The notes: generated by a model from the sequence alone, not told the origin. A DNA stretch of 64,000 nt from Alphaproteobacteria bacterium (GCA_030425925.1 JAUHZO010000010.1:1-64000), one strand, 5' to 3'; shown: positions 1-8,493, counted from the first letter of the stretch. A program made the numbers and translations.

Positions 1-102
1 CGATTGAAGGACTGGCGGCGCATCGCCACCCGCTACGACAGATGCCCGAAGGTCTTCCTGTCAGCCATCGCGCTCGCCGCAGCGGTCATCTTCTGGCTTT
101 GA
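1..102 (+). CDS. IS5-family transposase, C-terminal fragment (cut by window edge)
   Basis: Only the last 33 residues are inside the window, reading ...RLKDWRRIATRYDRCPKVF...IFWL before a TGA stop. The WRRIATRYDRCP signature with a hydrophobic end is typical of the DDE transposase tail of IS5-family (IS427-like) elements, which move DNA by cut-and-paste. The rest of the gene and the left end of the element lie upstream. Identification is from the recognised tail alone. Confidence 0.75.
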   Translation, partial: RLKDWRRIATRYDRCPKVFLSAIALAAAVIFWL

Positions 103-121
103 CCGACAATGAGTCTGGACC
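1..121 (+). mobile_element. Right end of an IS5-like insertion sequence
   Basis: The transposase fragment stops at 102 and is followed within 10 bp by GAGTCTGGACC, which looks like the terminal inverted repeat, and then by CTAG (122-125). CTAG or a subset of it is the usual target duplication of IS427-type members of the family. The left end is outside the window, so neither the inverted repeat nor the target duplication can be confirmed here. Confidence 0.55.
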
Positions 122-307
122 CTAGGGCGCAATGTCACCCGATCCTTGTGGGCCGATTTTGATATTTCTCCACAGAATTGTTTTTCTTGTGGATAAGATA
201 GAAATTTGCAGCGCAACGGGGCTTTGCAAATCGGGCAAAGCGCGAATCCCCTTCGCGCTTGCACAAGAACGGCCCTTCGGCGACAACGTCCTCAAAGGGA
301 GGCCGCG

Positions 308-1090
308 TTGAAAATCGCCACGTTCAACATCAACGGGATCAAGGCCCGTCACCATGCGCTGACAGCCTGGCTGGACGAGGCCCAGCCAGATGTCGTGCTG
401 TGTCAGGAAATAAAGTCGGTCGACGACGCGTTTCCACACGAACCTTTCGAGGCGCGCGGCTATAACGTGGCAACGCATGGCCAGAAGGGATTCAACGGTG
501 TCGCCATCCTGAGCAAGCTGACGCTGGAAAGCGTCACGCGCGGATTGCCCGGGGATGACGACGATCCGCAGGCGCGCTGGATCGAGGCGATCGTGATGGG
601 CAAGCGCGACGCGCTGCGCCTGTGCGGCCTCTACCTGCCCAACGGCAATCCCGCCCCCGGCCCGAAATACGACTACAAGCTTGCCTGGATGGACCGCCTG
701 CACGCCCGCGCCCGGGCGTTGATGGCCGACGAGATGCCCGCGGTGATGGCCGGGGATTACAACGTCATCCCGCAACCCGAAGACGCCGCCCGCCCCGAAG
801 CCTGGACCGAGGACGCGCTGTACCTGCCGCAGACCCGTGCCGCCTATCGCCGGATCCTGAACCTGGGCTTTACCGATGCCTTCCGCGTGGGCCATCCGAA
901 CCCGGGGCATTACAGCTTCTGGGATTATCAGGCCGGGGCCTGGGAAAAGGACAACGGCATCCGCATCGACCATCTGCTGCTGACCCCCGCCGCGGCCGAC
1001 TGCCTGGTCGACACCGGGATCGACCGTGGCATCCGCGGGCGCGAAAAGCCGTCGGACCACGTGCCCGTCTGGGCCGAACTCGACCTCTGA
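308..1090 (+). CDS. xthA: Exodeoxyribonuclease III
   Basis: DNA repair enzyme of the exonuclease-endonuclease-phosphatase fold: AP endonuclease and 3'-5' exonuclease acting on abasic and 3'-blocked sites. The 260-residue length matches the family. Visible catalytic elements are N7/N9 in FNINGIKAR, E34 in CQEIKS, the GDYN box at 149-152 and the terminal SDH at 249-251. I choose the TTG at 308 because AAGGGAGG (295-302) sits 5 bp upstream and homology begins exactly at KIATFNING; an upstream in-frame ATG at 206 would add unconserved residues. It stands alone, just downstream of the insertion sequence end. Confidence 0.95.
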   Translation: MKIATFNINGIKARHHALTAWLDEAQPDVVLCQEIKSVDDAFPHEPFEARGYNVATHGQKGFNGVAILSKLTLESVTRGLPGDDDDPQARWIEAIVMGKRDALRLCGLYLPNGNPAPGPKYDYKLAWMDRLHARARALMADEMPAVMAGDYNVIPQPEDAARPEAWTEDALYLPQTRAAYRRILNLGFTDAFRVGHPNPGHYSFWDYQAGAWEKDNGIRIDHLLLTPAAADCLVDTGIDRGIRGREKPSDHVPVWAELDL

Positions 1091-1149
1091 GGCTTGCGGC
1101 GCTGACCGCCGCGAATTAGGTTTATCCTGGATACATCAAGGAGCCCGCC

Positions 1150-1386
1150 ATGCCGATGCACGCGCAAGAGATCGAAGACCTGCTGCGCCAGAGCTTTCCC
1201 GACGCCTCCATCGTGGTCGAGGGCGATGATGGCGTGCACATGTCGGCCATGGTCGTCGACGAAAGCTTTCGCGGCAAGAACCGCGTCCAGCAGCAGCGCG
1301 CGGTCTATGCCGCGCTCAAGGGCAAGATGGACGGACCAAATGGCGAGCTGCACGCGCTGGCGCTGACCACGAAGGCCCCGGATTGA
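1150..1386 (+). CDS. bolA: BolA/IbaG family iron-sulfur regulator
   Basis: Small 78-residue protein with the BolA fold, including the helix-turn segment with FRGKNRVQQQRAVYAAL and the C-terminal ELHALALTTK strand. BolA proteins pair with CGFS monothiol glutaredoxins to bind a shared [2Fe-2S] cluster and traffic Fe-S clusters. The grxD gene two positions downstream in the same operon is its expected partner, so the genomic context supports the assignment. AAGGAG lies 6 bp before the ATG. Confidence 0.93.
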   Translation: MPMHAQEIEDLLRQSFPDASIVVEGDDGVHMSAMVVDESFRGKNRVQQQRAVYAALKGKMDGPNGELHALALTTKAPD

Positions 1387-1520
1387 TCGCCTTTCTGCAA
1401 GACACCTGGCCCCTGTTCGGCGCGATTGCACTTGTCTGCGCGCTGACCGCCGGGGCGCTCATGCCTTACATTCGCGCCGACCGCAGGCGTCGCGCGCAAC
1501 AGGAGAAGATGGATGACTGA
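1383..1520 (+). CDS. Small single-pass membrane protein between bolA and grxD
   Basis: A 45-residue frame starting with TTG inside the bolA stop (TTGA overlap) and ending in an 8-bp overlap with grxD (ATGACTGA). The product has an acidic N-terminal stretch, one hydrophobic helix (about residues 11-30, LFGAIALVCALTAGALMPYI) and a basic tail RADRRRRAQQEK, giving an N-out/C-in single-span topology. Tight overlaps on both sides suggest translational coupling. It is shorter than usual gene-caller cut-offs. Function unknown; it could be a membrane tether associated with the BolA-Grx pair, but that is inference only. Confidence 0.6.
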   Translation: MIAFLQDTWPLFGAIALVCALTAGALMPYIRADRRRRAQQEKMDD

Positions 1521-1875
1521 CGCAAAGACCCGGATCGACGAAACCGTCAAGGCCCACGACGTGGTGCTTTACATGAAGGGCAACAAGACCATGCCGCAAT
1601 GCGGCTTTTCCAGCCGTGTGGCCGGTGTGCTGAACTACATGGGCGTGGACTATCTTGACGTGAACGTGCTGGACGATGACGGCATCCGCCAAGGCATCAA
1701 GGAATACTCCGACTGGCCCACCATCCCGCAGCTTTACGTCAAGGGCGAGTTCGTGGGCGGCTGCGACATCATTACGGAGATGACGCTGTCGGGCGAACTG
1801 GACCAGCTGTTTGACGCCAACGGTGTGACCTTCAACAAGGACGCCGCCGAGAAGATCCGCGAGGCTAACAGCTGA
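1513..1875 (+). CDS. grxD: Monothiol glutaredoxin, Grx4 type
   Basis: 120-residue CGFS-class glutaredoxin. The active-site CGFS begins at C30 (MPQCGFSS), and the TIPQLY and GGCDII segments that bind glutathione follow. Family members form glutathione-ligated [2Fe-2S] dimers and heterodimers with BolA, delivering clusters in the cytoplasm. It overlaps the small membrane gene by 8 bp and is the last gene of the bolA operon; the next gene on the right is convergent. Confidence 0.96.
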   Translation: MTDAKTRIDETVKAHDVVLYMKGNKTMPQCGFSSRVAGVLNYMGVDYLDVNVLDDDGIRQGIKEYSDWPTIPQLYVKGEFVGGCDIITEMTLSGELDQLFDANGVTFNKDAAEKIREANS

Positions 1876-2075
1876 GCGCGGTCTCTGATCTCTGCTCTGC
1901 CGGGTGCGGCGGGGCAGCGAAGGTCTGGCGACCTTTCCCGGCGTTTCAGACACTGGAAAGGCACGACCACGGCAAGCCCCTGACACCCTGAGTCGAAAGC
2001 ACGCTGCCCCGGGACCTGTAGGGTATGGACAGGGGCCCATCGCCTCATCCAACCAGACCCTGACCGGCTTCCCCG

Positions 2076-2477
2076 TCAGGCCTTGGCCTTTTCCTCGGCG
2101 GTTTCGGCCAGCGCCTCGGCGCGGGCGGCCAGTTCGGCCAGCGCTTCGGTGACGTCCTCCGGGATCACCGGCACCTCGACCTTTTCCGGCCGGGGCGGCG
2201 GCGCGTCCTTGAGATCGCGCAGTTCGGATTGCAGCGCGCCGATGCGGTCCTCGGCCTCGCGCAGGCGCTCCTCGAGACCGGCGGTCTTGTCCGCCAGCAT
2301 TAGCCCCGACATCAGCAGCATCCGACCCTCGGGCATGCGGCCGATCTGGCTGACCAGAACCTGCGCCTCGTTGTCCAGCAGGCGGGCGGCGGCCTGCAGG
2401 TATTGTTCCTCGCCCTGCTGGCAGGCCACCTCGAACACCCGGCCGCCGATATGGATCTCGACCTCGATCTGCGACAT
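2076..2477 (-). CDS. zapA: Cell division protein ZapA
   Basis: 133-residue protein opening with SQIEVEIHIGGRVFEVACQQGEEQYLQAAARLLDN (quoted in pieces: IEVEIHIGGRVF, EEQYLQAAA), the ZapA beta-strand/helix head, followed by a long coiled coil with ADKTAGLEERLREAEDRI. ZapA binds and bundles FtsZ at the division ring. The ATG at 2477 overlaps the stop of the upstream coiled-coil gene as TGATG, indicating coupling; a GTG one codon earlier is possible. The C-terminal tail (Pro-rich then Ala/Glu-rich) is longer than the minimal ~100-residue ZapA. Confidence 0.88.
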   Translation of the reverse strand: MSQIEVEIHIGGRVFEVACQQGEEQYLQAAARLLDNEAQVLVSQIGRMPEGRMLLMSGLMLADKTAGLEERLREAEDRIGALQSELRDLKDAPPPRPEKVEVPVIPEDVTEALAELAARAEALAETAEEKAKA

Positions 2478-3541
2478 CACTCTGCCTCCAGTTCCGTTTC
2501 CGGTTCCGCGGCCTCGGCCAGAAGCGGCTCCAGCAATTCGAACACCGCGCGGGTTTCGGCGGCTTCGGCCGCACGGGCGGCGCGGATCGCCTCCAGTTCG
2601 GCCAGCATCGCCTTGTTGATCAGATGCGGATCGCCCACACCCTGGGCATTGGCCTCGCGCAGGGCGGCGCTGCTTTGCACCAGCGCGTCATTGGCCTGCC
2701 GCAGGCGCTGCAGGTTGGTGTCCAGCGTGGCCAGCGTGTCGTCGATCCTGGCCGCATCTGCGGCGGGTGCCGCGGCGGCGGCCTCTTCGGCGCTGGCCAG
2801 CCGCGCCCGGAGCACCCGCAGGCGTTCCTCGAGCTGGGCGTTGGCCATGCGCTCGTCGTCCAGCGCCTCGCGCAGGGCCGTCATCTCGTCCGTGTCCGGC
2901 GCGGCATGGGCCAGGTCGTCTGCGGAGGCGACGTCCTCCAGCGCCGCATCCGCCCCGGGCAGGGCATCGACCGGCGCGGCGGGCTCCTCCGCCGGGTCAG
3001 CCGTTTTGGCGGGCGGGGCCTCGGGCGCGGGGCCGGTGGTGTCGTCCGGCACCTGGATGTCGGACCGCGCCGCGATGGCCGCCTCAAGCTCGGCCCTGGC
3101 CTCGGCTGCCGCCGCCTCGGCCGCTTCGGCCCGCGCGCGGGCGTCTTCGAGCGCGGTTTCGGCCGCCTCGGCGCGCGCCTGGGCCGCCGCTGCGCCTTCC
3201 GCCTGGTTGGCGGCTTCGGCCTGTGCCGCGTCCCGCGCCGCCTCGGCCGCCTCCAGCATGGCCTGCAACTCGGTCGCGGGATCGGGCCGCGCCTCAAGCT
3301 CGGCCACATGCGCCTCGAGCGCAGCCAGCCGCTCTTCGGCCTCGGCGGCGCGGCGGTCGGCCTCGGACAGCTGCGCGCCATGCGTCTCGCGCTCGGCCTC
3401 GAGCTGTTCCAGCCGGGTCTCTGCCTCGGTCCGCGCGGCCAGCGCATCGGCCACGGCCTCGGTATCCCAGCTGTCCAGCCCGTTGGAAATCCGGTCCAGC
3501 GCGCGCGTGATGCGGCTGTGCAGGTCGTCAATCTGGGTCAT
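2477..3541 (-). CDS. Ala/Glu-rich coiled-coil protein encoded ahead of zapA
   Basis: 354 residues made almost wholly of heptad-like Ala/Glu/Arg helices: a coiled coil from about 30 to 170, an acidic Pro/Ala linker (about 170-225), and a second coiled coil from about 225 to 290. No enzyme motif, signal peptide or membrane span. AAGGGGGG stands upstream of the ATG at 3541, and its stop overlaps the zapA start, so both proteins are made together. The context suggests a structural partner in FtsZ-ring assembly; the function is not established, and the low-complexity composition limits homology inference. Confidence 0.75.
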   Translation of the reverse strand: MTQIDDLHSRITRALDRISNGLDSWDTEAVADALAARTEAETRLEQLEAERETHGAQLSEADRRAAEAEERLAALEAHVAELEARPDPATELQAMLEAAEAARDAAQAEAANQAEGAAAAQARAEAAETALEDARARAEAAEAAAAEARAELEAAIAARSDIQVPDDTTGPAPEAPPAKTADPAEEPAAPVDALPGADAALEDVASADDLAHAAPDTDEMTALREALDDERMANAQLEERLRVLRARLASAEEAAAAAPAADAARIDDTLATLDTNLQRLRQANDALVQSSAALREANAQGVGDPHLINKAMLAELEAIRAARAAEAAETRAVFELLEPLLAEAAEPETELEAE

Positions 3542-3767
3542 ACCGCCCCCCTTGCCTGTCGTCGAAACTGTTGCGGGCGAATCACCCTCGTTCCGTTACG
3601 GTTGAGTTTAGCAAGCGTTCAAGGAAAAAGCGCCCCCATTAGTTCAACGCCTTACGCGGCGGCCTTCACCCTTGGACCGGGGCTGCGCACGACGCTTGCT
3701 TGAACTTCGCACGCACGCTGCTATTGAACCCCGAACCCCCCCTTTTTATGCAAGGATGCTGATCCCC

Positions 3768-5786
3768 GTGGATATCCAAGAGCTTCGCACCCGCAATCCG
3801 GACCACTGGATGCGCGCCACCGCGCTTCGCGCGCTTGCCCTCGACGCCGTGGCCCAGGCCAATTCGGGCCATTCCGGCATGCCCATCGGCATGGCCGATG
3901 TCGCGACGGTGCTGTACGGGACGCATCTGAAATTCGATGCCGCCCGTCCCGACTGGCACGACCGCGACCGTTTTGTGCTGTCGGCGGGGCACGGGTCGAT
4001 GCTGCTGTACGGGCTGCTCTGCCTCACCGGCGATCCCGAGATCACGATGGACGAGGTCCGCAACTTCCGCCAGTGGGGCGCCAAGACCGCCGGCCACCCG
4101 GAGAACTTCCTGGCCCGGGGCATCGAAACGACAACCGGCCCGCTGGGTCAGGGGCTGGCCAACGCGGTGGGCTTTGCCATGGCCGAAGAGATGCTGCGCG
4201 CGCGCTTCGGCAAGAAGCTGGTGGATCACCACACCTATGTGATCGCCGGCGATGGCTGCCTGATGGAAGGCGTCAGCCACGAGGCCATCGGGCTGGCCGG
4301 GCGCTACGGTCTGGGGCGGCTGATCGTGTTCTGGGACAACAACGACATCACCATCGACGGCAAGGTGTCGCTGTCGGACCGCACCAACCAGGTGGCGCGC
4401 TTCAAGGCGGCGGGCTGGCACGTGCAGGAGATCGACGGTCACGACCCCGAGGCCATCGACGCCGCCATCACCGCGGCCAAGGCCTCGCGCAAGCCGTCCA
4501 TGATCGCCTGCAAGACCCATATCGCGCTGGGACACGCGGCACAGGACACCTCGAAGGGCCATGGCGCGCTGACCAATGCCGAACAGAACGACGCGGCCAA
4601 GGCGGCCTGGGGCTGGACCGCCCCGGCCTTCGACATCCCCGCCGACGTGAAAAGCTGGTGGGAGGCCGCCGGCCGCCGCGGCGTGACCGAGCGCGAAGCC
4701 TGGGAGGCCCGGCTGGCCGAGGCGACCGCCCGCCGCCAGACCGAGTTTGCCCGCGTCATGGCCGGTGAGCCGCCCAGGAAGCTGGCCGCCACGATCCGCG
4801 CGCTGAAACGGCAGGTGTCGGAGAACGCGCCCAAGGTGGCGACGCGGAAATCGTCGGAAATGGTGCTGGAGGTGGTCAACCCGATCATGCCGGAAACCTG
4901 CGGCGGCTCGGCCGACCTGACCGGCTCCAACAACACGCTGACCGGCGATCTGGGGGTGTTCGACGAGGGCAACCGCGGCGGGCGCTATGTGTATTACGGC
5001 ATCCGCGAACACGGCATGGCGGCGGCGATGAACGGGATGGCGCTGCACGGGGGCGTGAAGCCCTATGGCGGCACCTTCATGGCCTTCACCGACTATGCCC
5101 GCCCCGCGATGCGGCTGGCGGCGCTGATGAAGGTGCCCACCGTCTTTGTCATGACCCATGACAGCATCGGCCTGGGCGAAGACGGCCCGACCCACCAGCC
5201 GGTCGAGCATCTGGCGATCAGCCGGGCGACGCCGAACACGCTGGTCTTCCGCCCCTGCGACACGGTCGAGACCGCCGAGGCCTGGGAAATCGCGCTGAGC
5301 CAGACGGACACGCCGTCCGTCCTGTCGCTGACCCGTCAGGGTCTGCCCACCCTGCGGACCGAGCACAGCCAGGCCAACCTGGTGGCGCGCGGTGCCTATG
5401 TGCTGGCCGAGGCCGAGGGCAAGCGTCAGGTGATCCTGATGGCCACCGGCTCGGAAGTGGCGCTGGCCATGGCCGCGCGCGAGGCGCTGCAGGCCGAAGG
5501 CATCGGCACCCGTGTCGTGTCGATGCCCTGCTGGGAACTGTTTGTCCGGCAGGACGAGGCCTATCGCCGCCGTGTTCTGCCCGCGGGCCCGGTGCGGGTG
5601 GCCGTCGAGGCGGCGGTACAATTCGGCTGGGACCGCTGGCTGCATGGCGAGCGCGGCCATCGCGACAAGGCGGCCTTTGTGGGCATGACGGGCTTTGGCG
5701 CGTCGGCCCCGGCAGAGGTGCTGTTCGAGAAGTTCGGCATCACCTCAGACGCCGTGGCGCAGGCGGCGCGCAGCCTTCTGGGCTGA
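3768..5786 (+). CDS. tkt: Transketolase
   Basis: Thiamine-diphosphate enzyme moving two-carbon ketol units between sugar phosphates in the pentose phosphate and Calvin-type pathways. Seen: N-terminal [12 protein letters not shown], the ThDP/Mg motif beginning GDG (from about 161) and running to DNNDITIDG, the pyrimidine-binding domain with [14 protein letters not shown] and [17 protein letters not shown], and the C-terminal domain. I use the GTG at 3768 (product 672 residues, starting [14 protein letters not shown]) because AAGGA lies about 11 bp upstream; the ATG at 3756 directly abuts that ribosome site. The gap gene 1.4 kb further on the same strand belongs to the same central carbon theme. 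Confidence 0.95.
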   Translation: MDIQELRTRNPDHWMRATALRALALDAVAQANSGHSGMPIGMADVATVLYGTHLKFDAARPDWHDRDRFVLSAGHGSMLLYGLLCLTGDPEITMDEVRNFRQWGAKTAGHPENFLARGIETTTGPLGQGLANAVGFAMAEEMLRARFGKKLVDHHTYVIAGDGCLMEGVSHEAIGLAGRYGLGRLIVFWDNNDITIDGKVSLSDRTNQVARFKAAGWHVQEIDGHDPEAIDAAITAAKASRKPSMIACKTHIALGHAAQDTSKGHGALTNAEQNDAAKAAWGWTAPAFDIPADVKSWWEAAGRRGVTEREAWEARLAEATARRQTEFARVMAGEPPRKLAATIRALKRQVSENAPKVATRKSSEMVLEVVNPIMPETCGGSADLTGSNNTLTGDLGVFDEGNRGGRYVYYGIREHGMAAAMNGMALHGGVKPYGGTFMAFTDYARPAMRLAALMKVPTVFVMTHDSIGLGEDGPTHQPVEHLAISRATPNTLVFRPCDTVETAEAWEIALSQTDTPSVLSLTRQGLPTLRTEHSQANLVARGAYVLAEAEGKRQVILMATGSEVALAMAAREALQAEGIGTRVVSMPCWELFVRQDEAYRRRVLPAGPVRVAVEAAVQFGWDRWLHGERGHRDKAAFVGMTGFGASAPAEVLFEKFGITSDAVAQAARSLLG

Positions 5787-5791
5787 CACGA

Positions 5792-5938
5792 CCGCGTCCC
5801 GGGCTTGCCCCGGGACCTCATGGCGCGCGAAAAACGGGAGGTCCCGGATCATGTCCGGGACCGCGTTGCGCGTGGATGGCTCCGGGCCCGCCCTGACCCT
5901 CCGTACGGGACGCCGTCCCGGGCCCGCCCCGGGACCTC
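5792..5938. repeat. Cluster of three REP-like palindromes
   Basis: Downstream of tkt are three imperfect copies of a GC-rich palindrome: 5797-5815 (GTCCCGGG-loop-CCCGGGAC), 5841-5860 (GTCCCGG-loop-CCGGGAC) and 5914-5938. Copies one and two face each other with GACCTC/GAGGTC flanks, as in BIME arrangements. Related copies occur at 8405-8432 and 16646-16729. They sit only between genes. Likely roles are mRNA 3' end protection or transcription attenuation between the convergent tkt and DUF808 genes. Confidence 0.75.
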
Positions 5939-5959
5939 TGCCCCGGCGCGAGGCCGCGT

Positions 5960-6925
5960 TCAGTGCGCCGCCGCGTTCTCGCCGAACAGACGCCCCCAGA
6001 GCGGTGCGATCACCTTGACCCCCAGCGGGATCAGCGCCAGCCCCAGCGCCAGACCAAGCACGAAGTCGACCACCGCCGTCACCAGCCATTCCACCAGCCC
6101 CCGGCCCTGCCCGATGGCATGGGCAACGCCGTGGATCGCCTCTTCGGGCCAGTGCCAGCCCATCTCGTGCAGCGAATGCACGATGATCGAGCCGCCCACC
6201 CAGAGCATCGCCGCCGTGCCGACCACCGAAAGCGCCTTAAGAAGCCACGGCATGAACCGCACGATGCCCGCGCCAAGCGCCCGCGTCGCGGCCATGCGGC
6301 CCTTCAGGCTCATCCACAACCCGATATCGTCCATCTTCACGATGATCGCCACCACGCCATAGACGGCGATGGTGATGACGATGCCCACCACGGCCAGCGT
6401 GACCGCCTGCAGGATCACACTGTCGGACTCGATGGTGGACAGCGCGATGACCATGATTTCCGCCGACAGGATGAAATCCGTCTTGATCGCCCCCTTGACC
6501 TTCTGTTCCTCCAGATGCGCCGGGTCGCCCACGTCGAGGCTGCCATCCGGCCCGCCGGAATGCTCGGCCTGCGGCATCAGAGCATGGGCAATCTTTTCGG
6601 CGCCTTCGAAACACAGGTAGCAGCCGCCCAGGATCAGCAGCGGAGGGATCAGCCAGGGCGCAAAGGCCGACATCAGCAGGGCGGCCGGCAGCAGGAACAC
6701 CAGCTTGTTGATGAACGACCCGCGCGCGATGCGCCAGATGATCGGCAGTTCGCGCGCCGGTTCGAACCCCACCACGTATTTCGGCGTGACGGCGGCGTCG
6801 TCGATGACGATTCCCGCCGCCTTGGAACTGGCCTTGGCCGTTGCCGCCGAGATGTCGTCCACCGAGGCCGCCGCCATCTTGGCAATGGCCGAGACGTCGT
6901 CGAGAAGTGCCAGAAGTCCGCTCAT
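5960..6925 (-). CDS. DUF808 family inner membrane protein (YedI-like)
   Basis: 321-residue protein matching the DUF808/YedI family: conserved N-terminus GLLALLDDVSAIAKMAAASVDD, then about six to seven hydrophobic segments, including VFLLPAALLMSAFAPWLIPPLLILGG, TLAVVGIVITIAVYGVVAIIV and a C-terminal FVLGLALGLALIPLGVKVI. The family is widespread, predicted to lie in the inner membrane, and has no known activity. Start chosen at 6925 where family conservation begins (MSGLLALL). It is monocistronic and convergent with tkt. Confidence 0.88.
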   Translation of the reverse strand: MSGLLALLDDVSAIAKMAAASVDDISAATAKASSKAAGIVIDDAAVTPKYVVGFEPARELPIIWRIARGSFINKLVFLLPAALLMSAFAPWLIPPLLILGGCYLCFEGAEKIAHALMPQAEHSGGPDGSLDVGDPAHLEEQKVKGAIKTDFILSAEIMVIALSTIESDSVILQAVTLAVVGIVITIAVYGVVAIIVKMDDIGLWMSLKGRMAATRALGAGIVRFMPWLLKALSVVGTAAMLWVGGSIIVHSLHEMGWHWPEEAIHGVAHAIGQGRGLVEWLVTAVVDFVLGLALGLALIPLGVKVIAPLWGRLFGENAAAH

Positions 6926-7104
6926 GCCGTTTCCCCCTGCTTTTGCCGCGCACCCTACCCGCCCTGCCGGGCGAGGCAACAGGGGAAACGAATCCTCACG
7001 CGTTCGGTCCCTCCCCCGCCGCCTGCCCGCAACCGCGTTAGCGCCACCACCGCCCCGGCTGCGACCTTTAACGCTAACACATTGGCAGAGTTCATGTTTT
7101 TCCT

Positions 7105-7132
7105 TTGCACATGCAGCAACCGCGCCTATACG
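7105..7132 (+). promoter_or_regulatory. Candidate sigma-70 promoter of gap
   Basis: TTGCAC (7105-7110), a 16-bp spacer and TATACG (7127-7132) lie 32 bp before the gap start. AGGAGG (7151-7156) provides the ribosome site 7 bp before the ATG. Assigned by match to consensus only. Confidence 0.45.
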
Positions 7133-7163
7133 AAACCAGACCCGCGCTTCAGGAGGCAAGAGC

Positions 7164-8168
7164 ATGACCGTCACGCTTGGCATCAACGGATTTGGCCGGA
7201 TCGGCCGCTGCACTCTGGCCCATATCGCCGAGTCGGCGCGCAACGATGTGCAGGTGGTCAAGGTCAATGCCCCGGGCCCCATCGACACGCATGCCCACCT
7301 GCTGCGCTATGACAGCGTGCACGGCCGCTTTGTCGGCGAGGTCAAGGTGGACGGTGCCACGCTCGATCTGGGTCGCGGCCCCATCGACGTGATGGACAGC
7401 TACGACATCGACGCGCTGGACTGGTCGGGCTGCGACGTGGTTCTGGAATGCACCGGCAAGTTCAACGACGGCGACAAGGCCCGCGCGCATCTGGCGAACG
7501 GTGCGAAGTCGGTGCTGATCTCGGCACCCGCCAAGAACGTGCAGCGCACCGTGGTCTACGGTGTGAACCACCGCGACATGGAAGCCGGCGAGGTGATGAT
7601 CTCCAACGGGTCCTGCACCACCAACTGCCTGGCCCCGCTGGCCAAGGTCCTGGACGAGGGCATCGGGATCGAAAGCGGCATCATGACCACGATCCATTCC
7701 TATACCGGCGACCAGCCCACGCTGGATCGTCGCCACAAGGATCTCTACCGCGCCCGCGCCGCCGCGATGGCGATGATCCCCACCTCGACCGGAGCCGCCA
7801 AGGCGCTGGGCGAGGTGCTGCCGAACCTCAAGGGCAAGCTGGACGGCTCTGCCGTGCGCGTGCCCACGCCGAACGTCTCGGCGGTGGACCTCACCTTCTA
7901 CGCCAAGCGCGATGTCACGGTGGACGACGTGAACGAGGTGGTGGCCGAGGCGGCGGCAGGCCGCATGGGGGCGGTTCTGGCCTACGATCCGGAACAGAAG
8001 GTTTCCATCGACTTCAACCACACCACCCATTCCTCGATCTTCGCCCCCGACCAGACCAAGGTCGTGGGCAGCCGCATGGTGCGCGTGCTCGCCTGGTACG
8101 ACAACGAATGGGGCTTTTCCGCCCGCATGGCCGACGTCGCCGCCGCCATGGGACGTTTGCTGCATTAA
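7164..8168 (+). CDS. gap: Glyceraldehyde-3-phosphate dehydrogenase, GapB-like cofactor site
   Basis: 334-residue phosphorylating GAPDH. Rossmann motif INGFGRIGR at the N-terminus; catalytic C151 in SNGSCTTNC with its partner His in the HSYTGDQ segment; C-terminal WYDNEWGFSARM. Two positions that fix NAD+ preference in classical enzymes are changed: the Asp after the second strand (normally VAVND) is Ala in VKVNAPG, and the usual Leu-Pro of the LDLPHKD loop is Arg-Arg in LDRRHKD. Both resemble NADP-linked GapB enzymes, so a gluconeogenic or Calvin-type NADP(H) role is inferred. Upstream promoter and AGGAGG are clear. Confidence 0.93.
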   Translation: MTVTLGINGFGRIGRCTLAHIAESARNDVQVVKVNAPGPIDTHAHLLRYDSVHGRFVGEVKVDGATLDLGRGPIDVMDSYDIDALDWSGCDVVLECTGKFNDGDKARAHLANGAKSVLISAPAKNVQRTVVYGVNHRDMEAGEVMISNGSCTTNCLAPLAKVLDEGIGIESGIMTTIHSYTGDQPTLDRRHKDLYRARAAAMAMIPTSTGAAKALGEVLPNLKGKLDGSAVRVPTPNVSAVDLTFYAKRDVTVDDVNEVVAEAAAGRMGAVLAYDPEQKVSIDFNHTTHSSIFAPDQTKVVGSRMVRVLAWYDNEWGFSARMADVAAAMGRLLH

Positions 8169-8170
8169 GC

Positions 8171-8192
8171 CGCAAAAACGAAGGTTTTTGCG
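8171..8192 (+). terminator. Hairpin after gap, possible terminator
   Basis: An 8-bp perfect stem GCAAAAAC / GTTTTTGC with a GAAG loop, 3 bp past the gap stop codon. The 3' arm carries five T residues, but there is no T-run after the stem, so termination efficiency is uncertain. Identical structures recur at 8264-8285 and partly at 8357-8378 as part of the tandem repeat. Confidence 0.4.
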
Positions 8193-8381
8193 GCTGGTGG
8201 GCAAGGTCATGTTTGCAAAGCAAACGTGACAGCCCACACCCCGCCATGCCAGGAACAGAATAACGCAAAAACGAAGGTTTTTGCGGCTGGTGGGCAAGGT
8301 CATGTTTGCAAAGCAAACGTGACAGCCCACACCCCGCCATGCCAGGAACCCAAGATCGCAATAACGAAGGTTTTTGCGTCC
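8171..8381. repeat. 93-bp tandem repeat, two full copies plus a third start
   Basis: Units start at 8171, 8264 and 8357 (period exactly 93); the third ends after about 24 bp. Each unit opens with a hairpin (GCAAAAAC-GAAG-GTTTTTGC), continues with a second hairpin (GTTTGC-AAA-GCAAAC within TCATG...CGTGA) and ends with AGCCCACACCCCGCC. The two full copies differ only near their ends. There is no spacer diversity, so this is not a CRISPR. It lies directly after the gap stop. Confidence 0.9.
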
Positions 8382-8404
8382 ACCACTCCATCTTGGCACA
8401 CACG

Positions 8405-8432
8405 CCGTCCCGGGCCTGACCCGGGACCTCCA
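8405..8432. repeat. REP-like palindrome
   Basis: Single copy of the GTCCCGGG-loop-CCCGGGACCTC element also found at 5792-5938 and 16646-16729, here between the 93-bp tandem repeat and the parDE promoter. Confidence 0.65.
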
Positions 8433-8441
8433 CCTTCGGAT

Positions 8442-8474
8442 TTGGCTCCACGCCCGGATTGGCATATACTGCCA
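8442..8474 (+). promoter_or_regulatory. parD promoter with overlapping operator palindrome
   Basis: TTGGCT (8442-8447), a 17-bp spacer and TATACT (8465-8470) form a good sigma-70 promoter 24 bp before the parD start. The -10 box lies inside the inverted repeat TGGCA-TATAC-TGCCA (8460-8474). Autorepression by the ParD ribbon-helix-helix dimer at a palindrome over the -10 is the standard arrangement for such loci, so this is the likely operator. Confidence 0.6.
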
Positions 8475-8493
8475 CCAGCCAAAGGAGTCCGTC

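Noticed and set aside
3666-5660. 664-residue minus-strand frame across tkt
   Set aside because: Shadow of transketolase; His/Gly-rich composition and no start signal.
8171-8381. CRISPR array
   Set aside because: Repeats are contiguous 93-bp units with no unique spacers and no cas genes.
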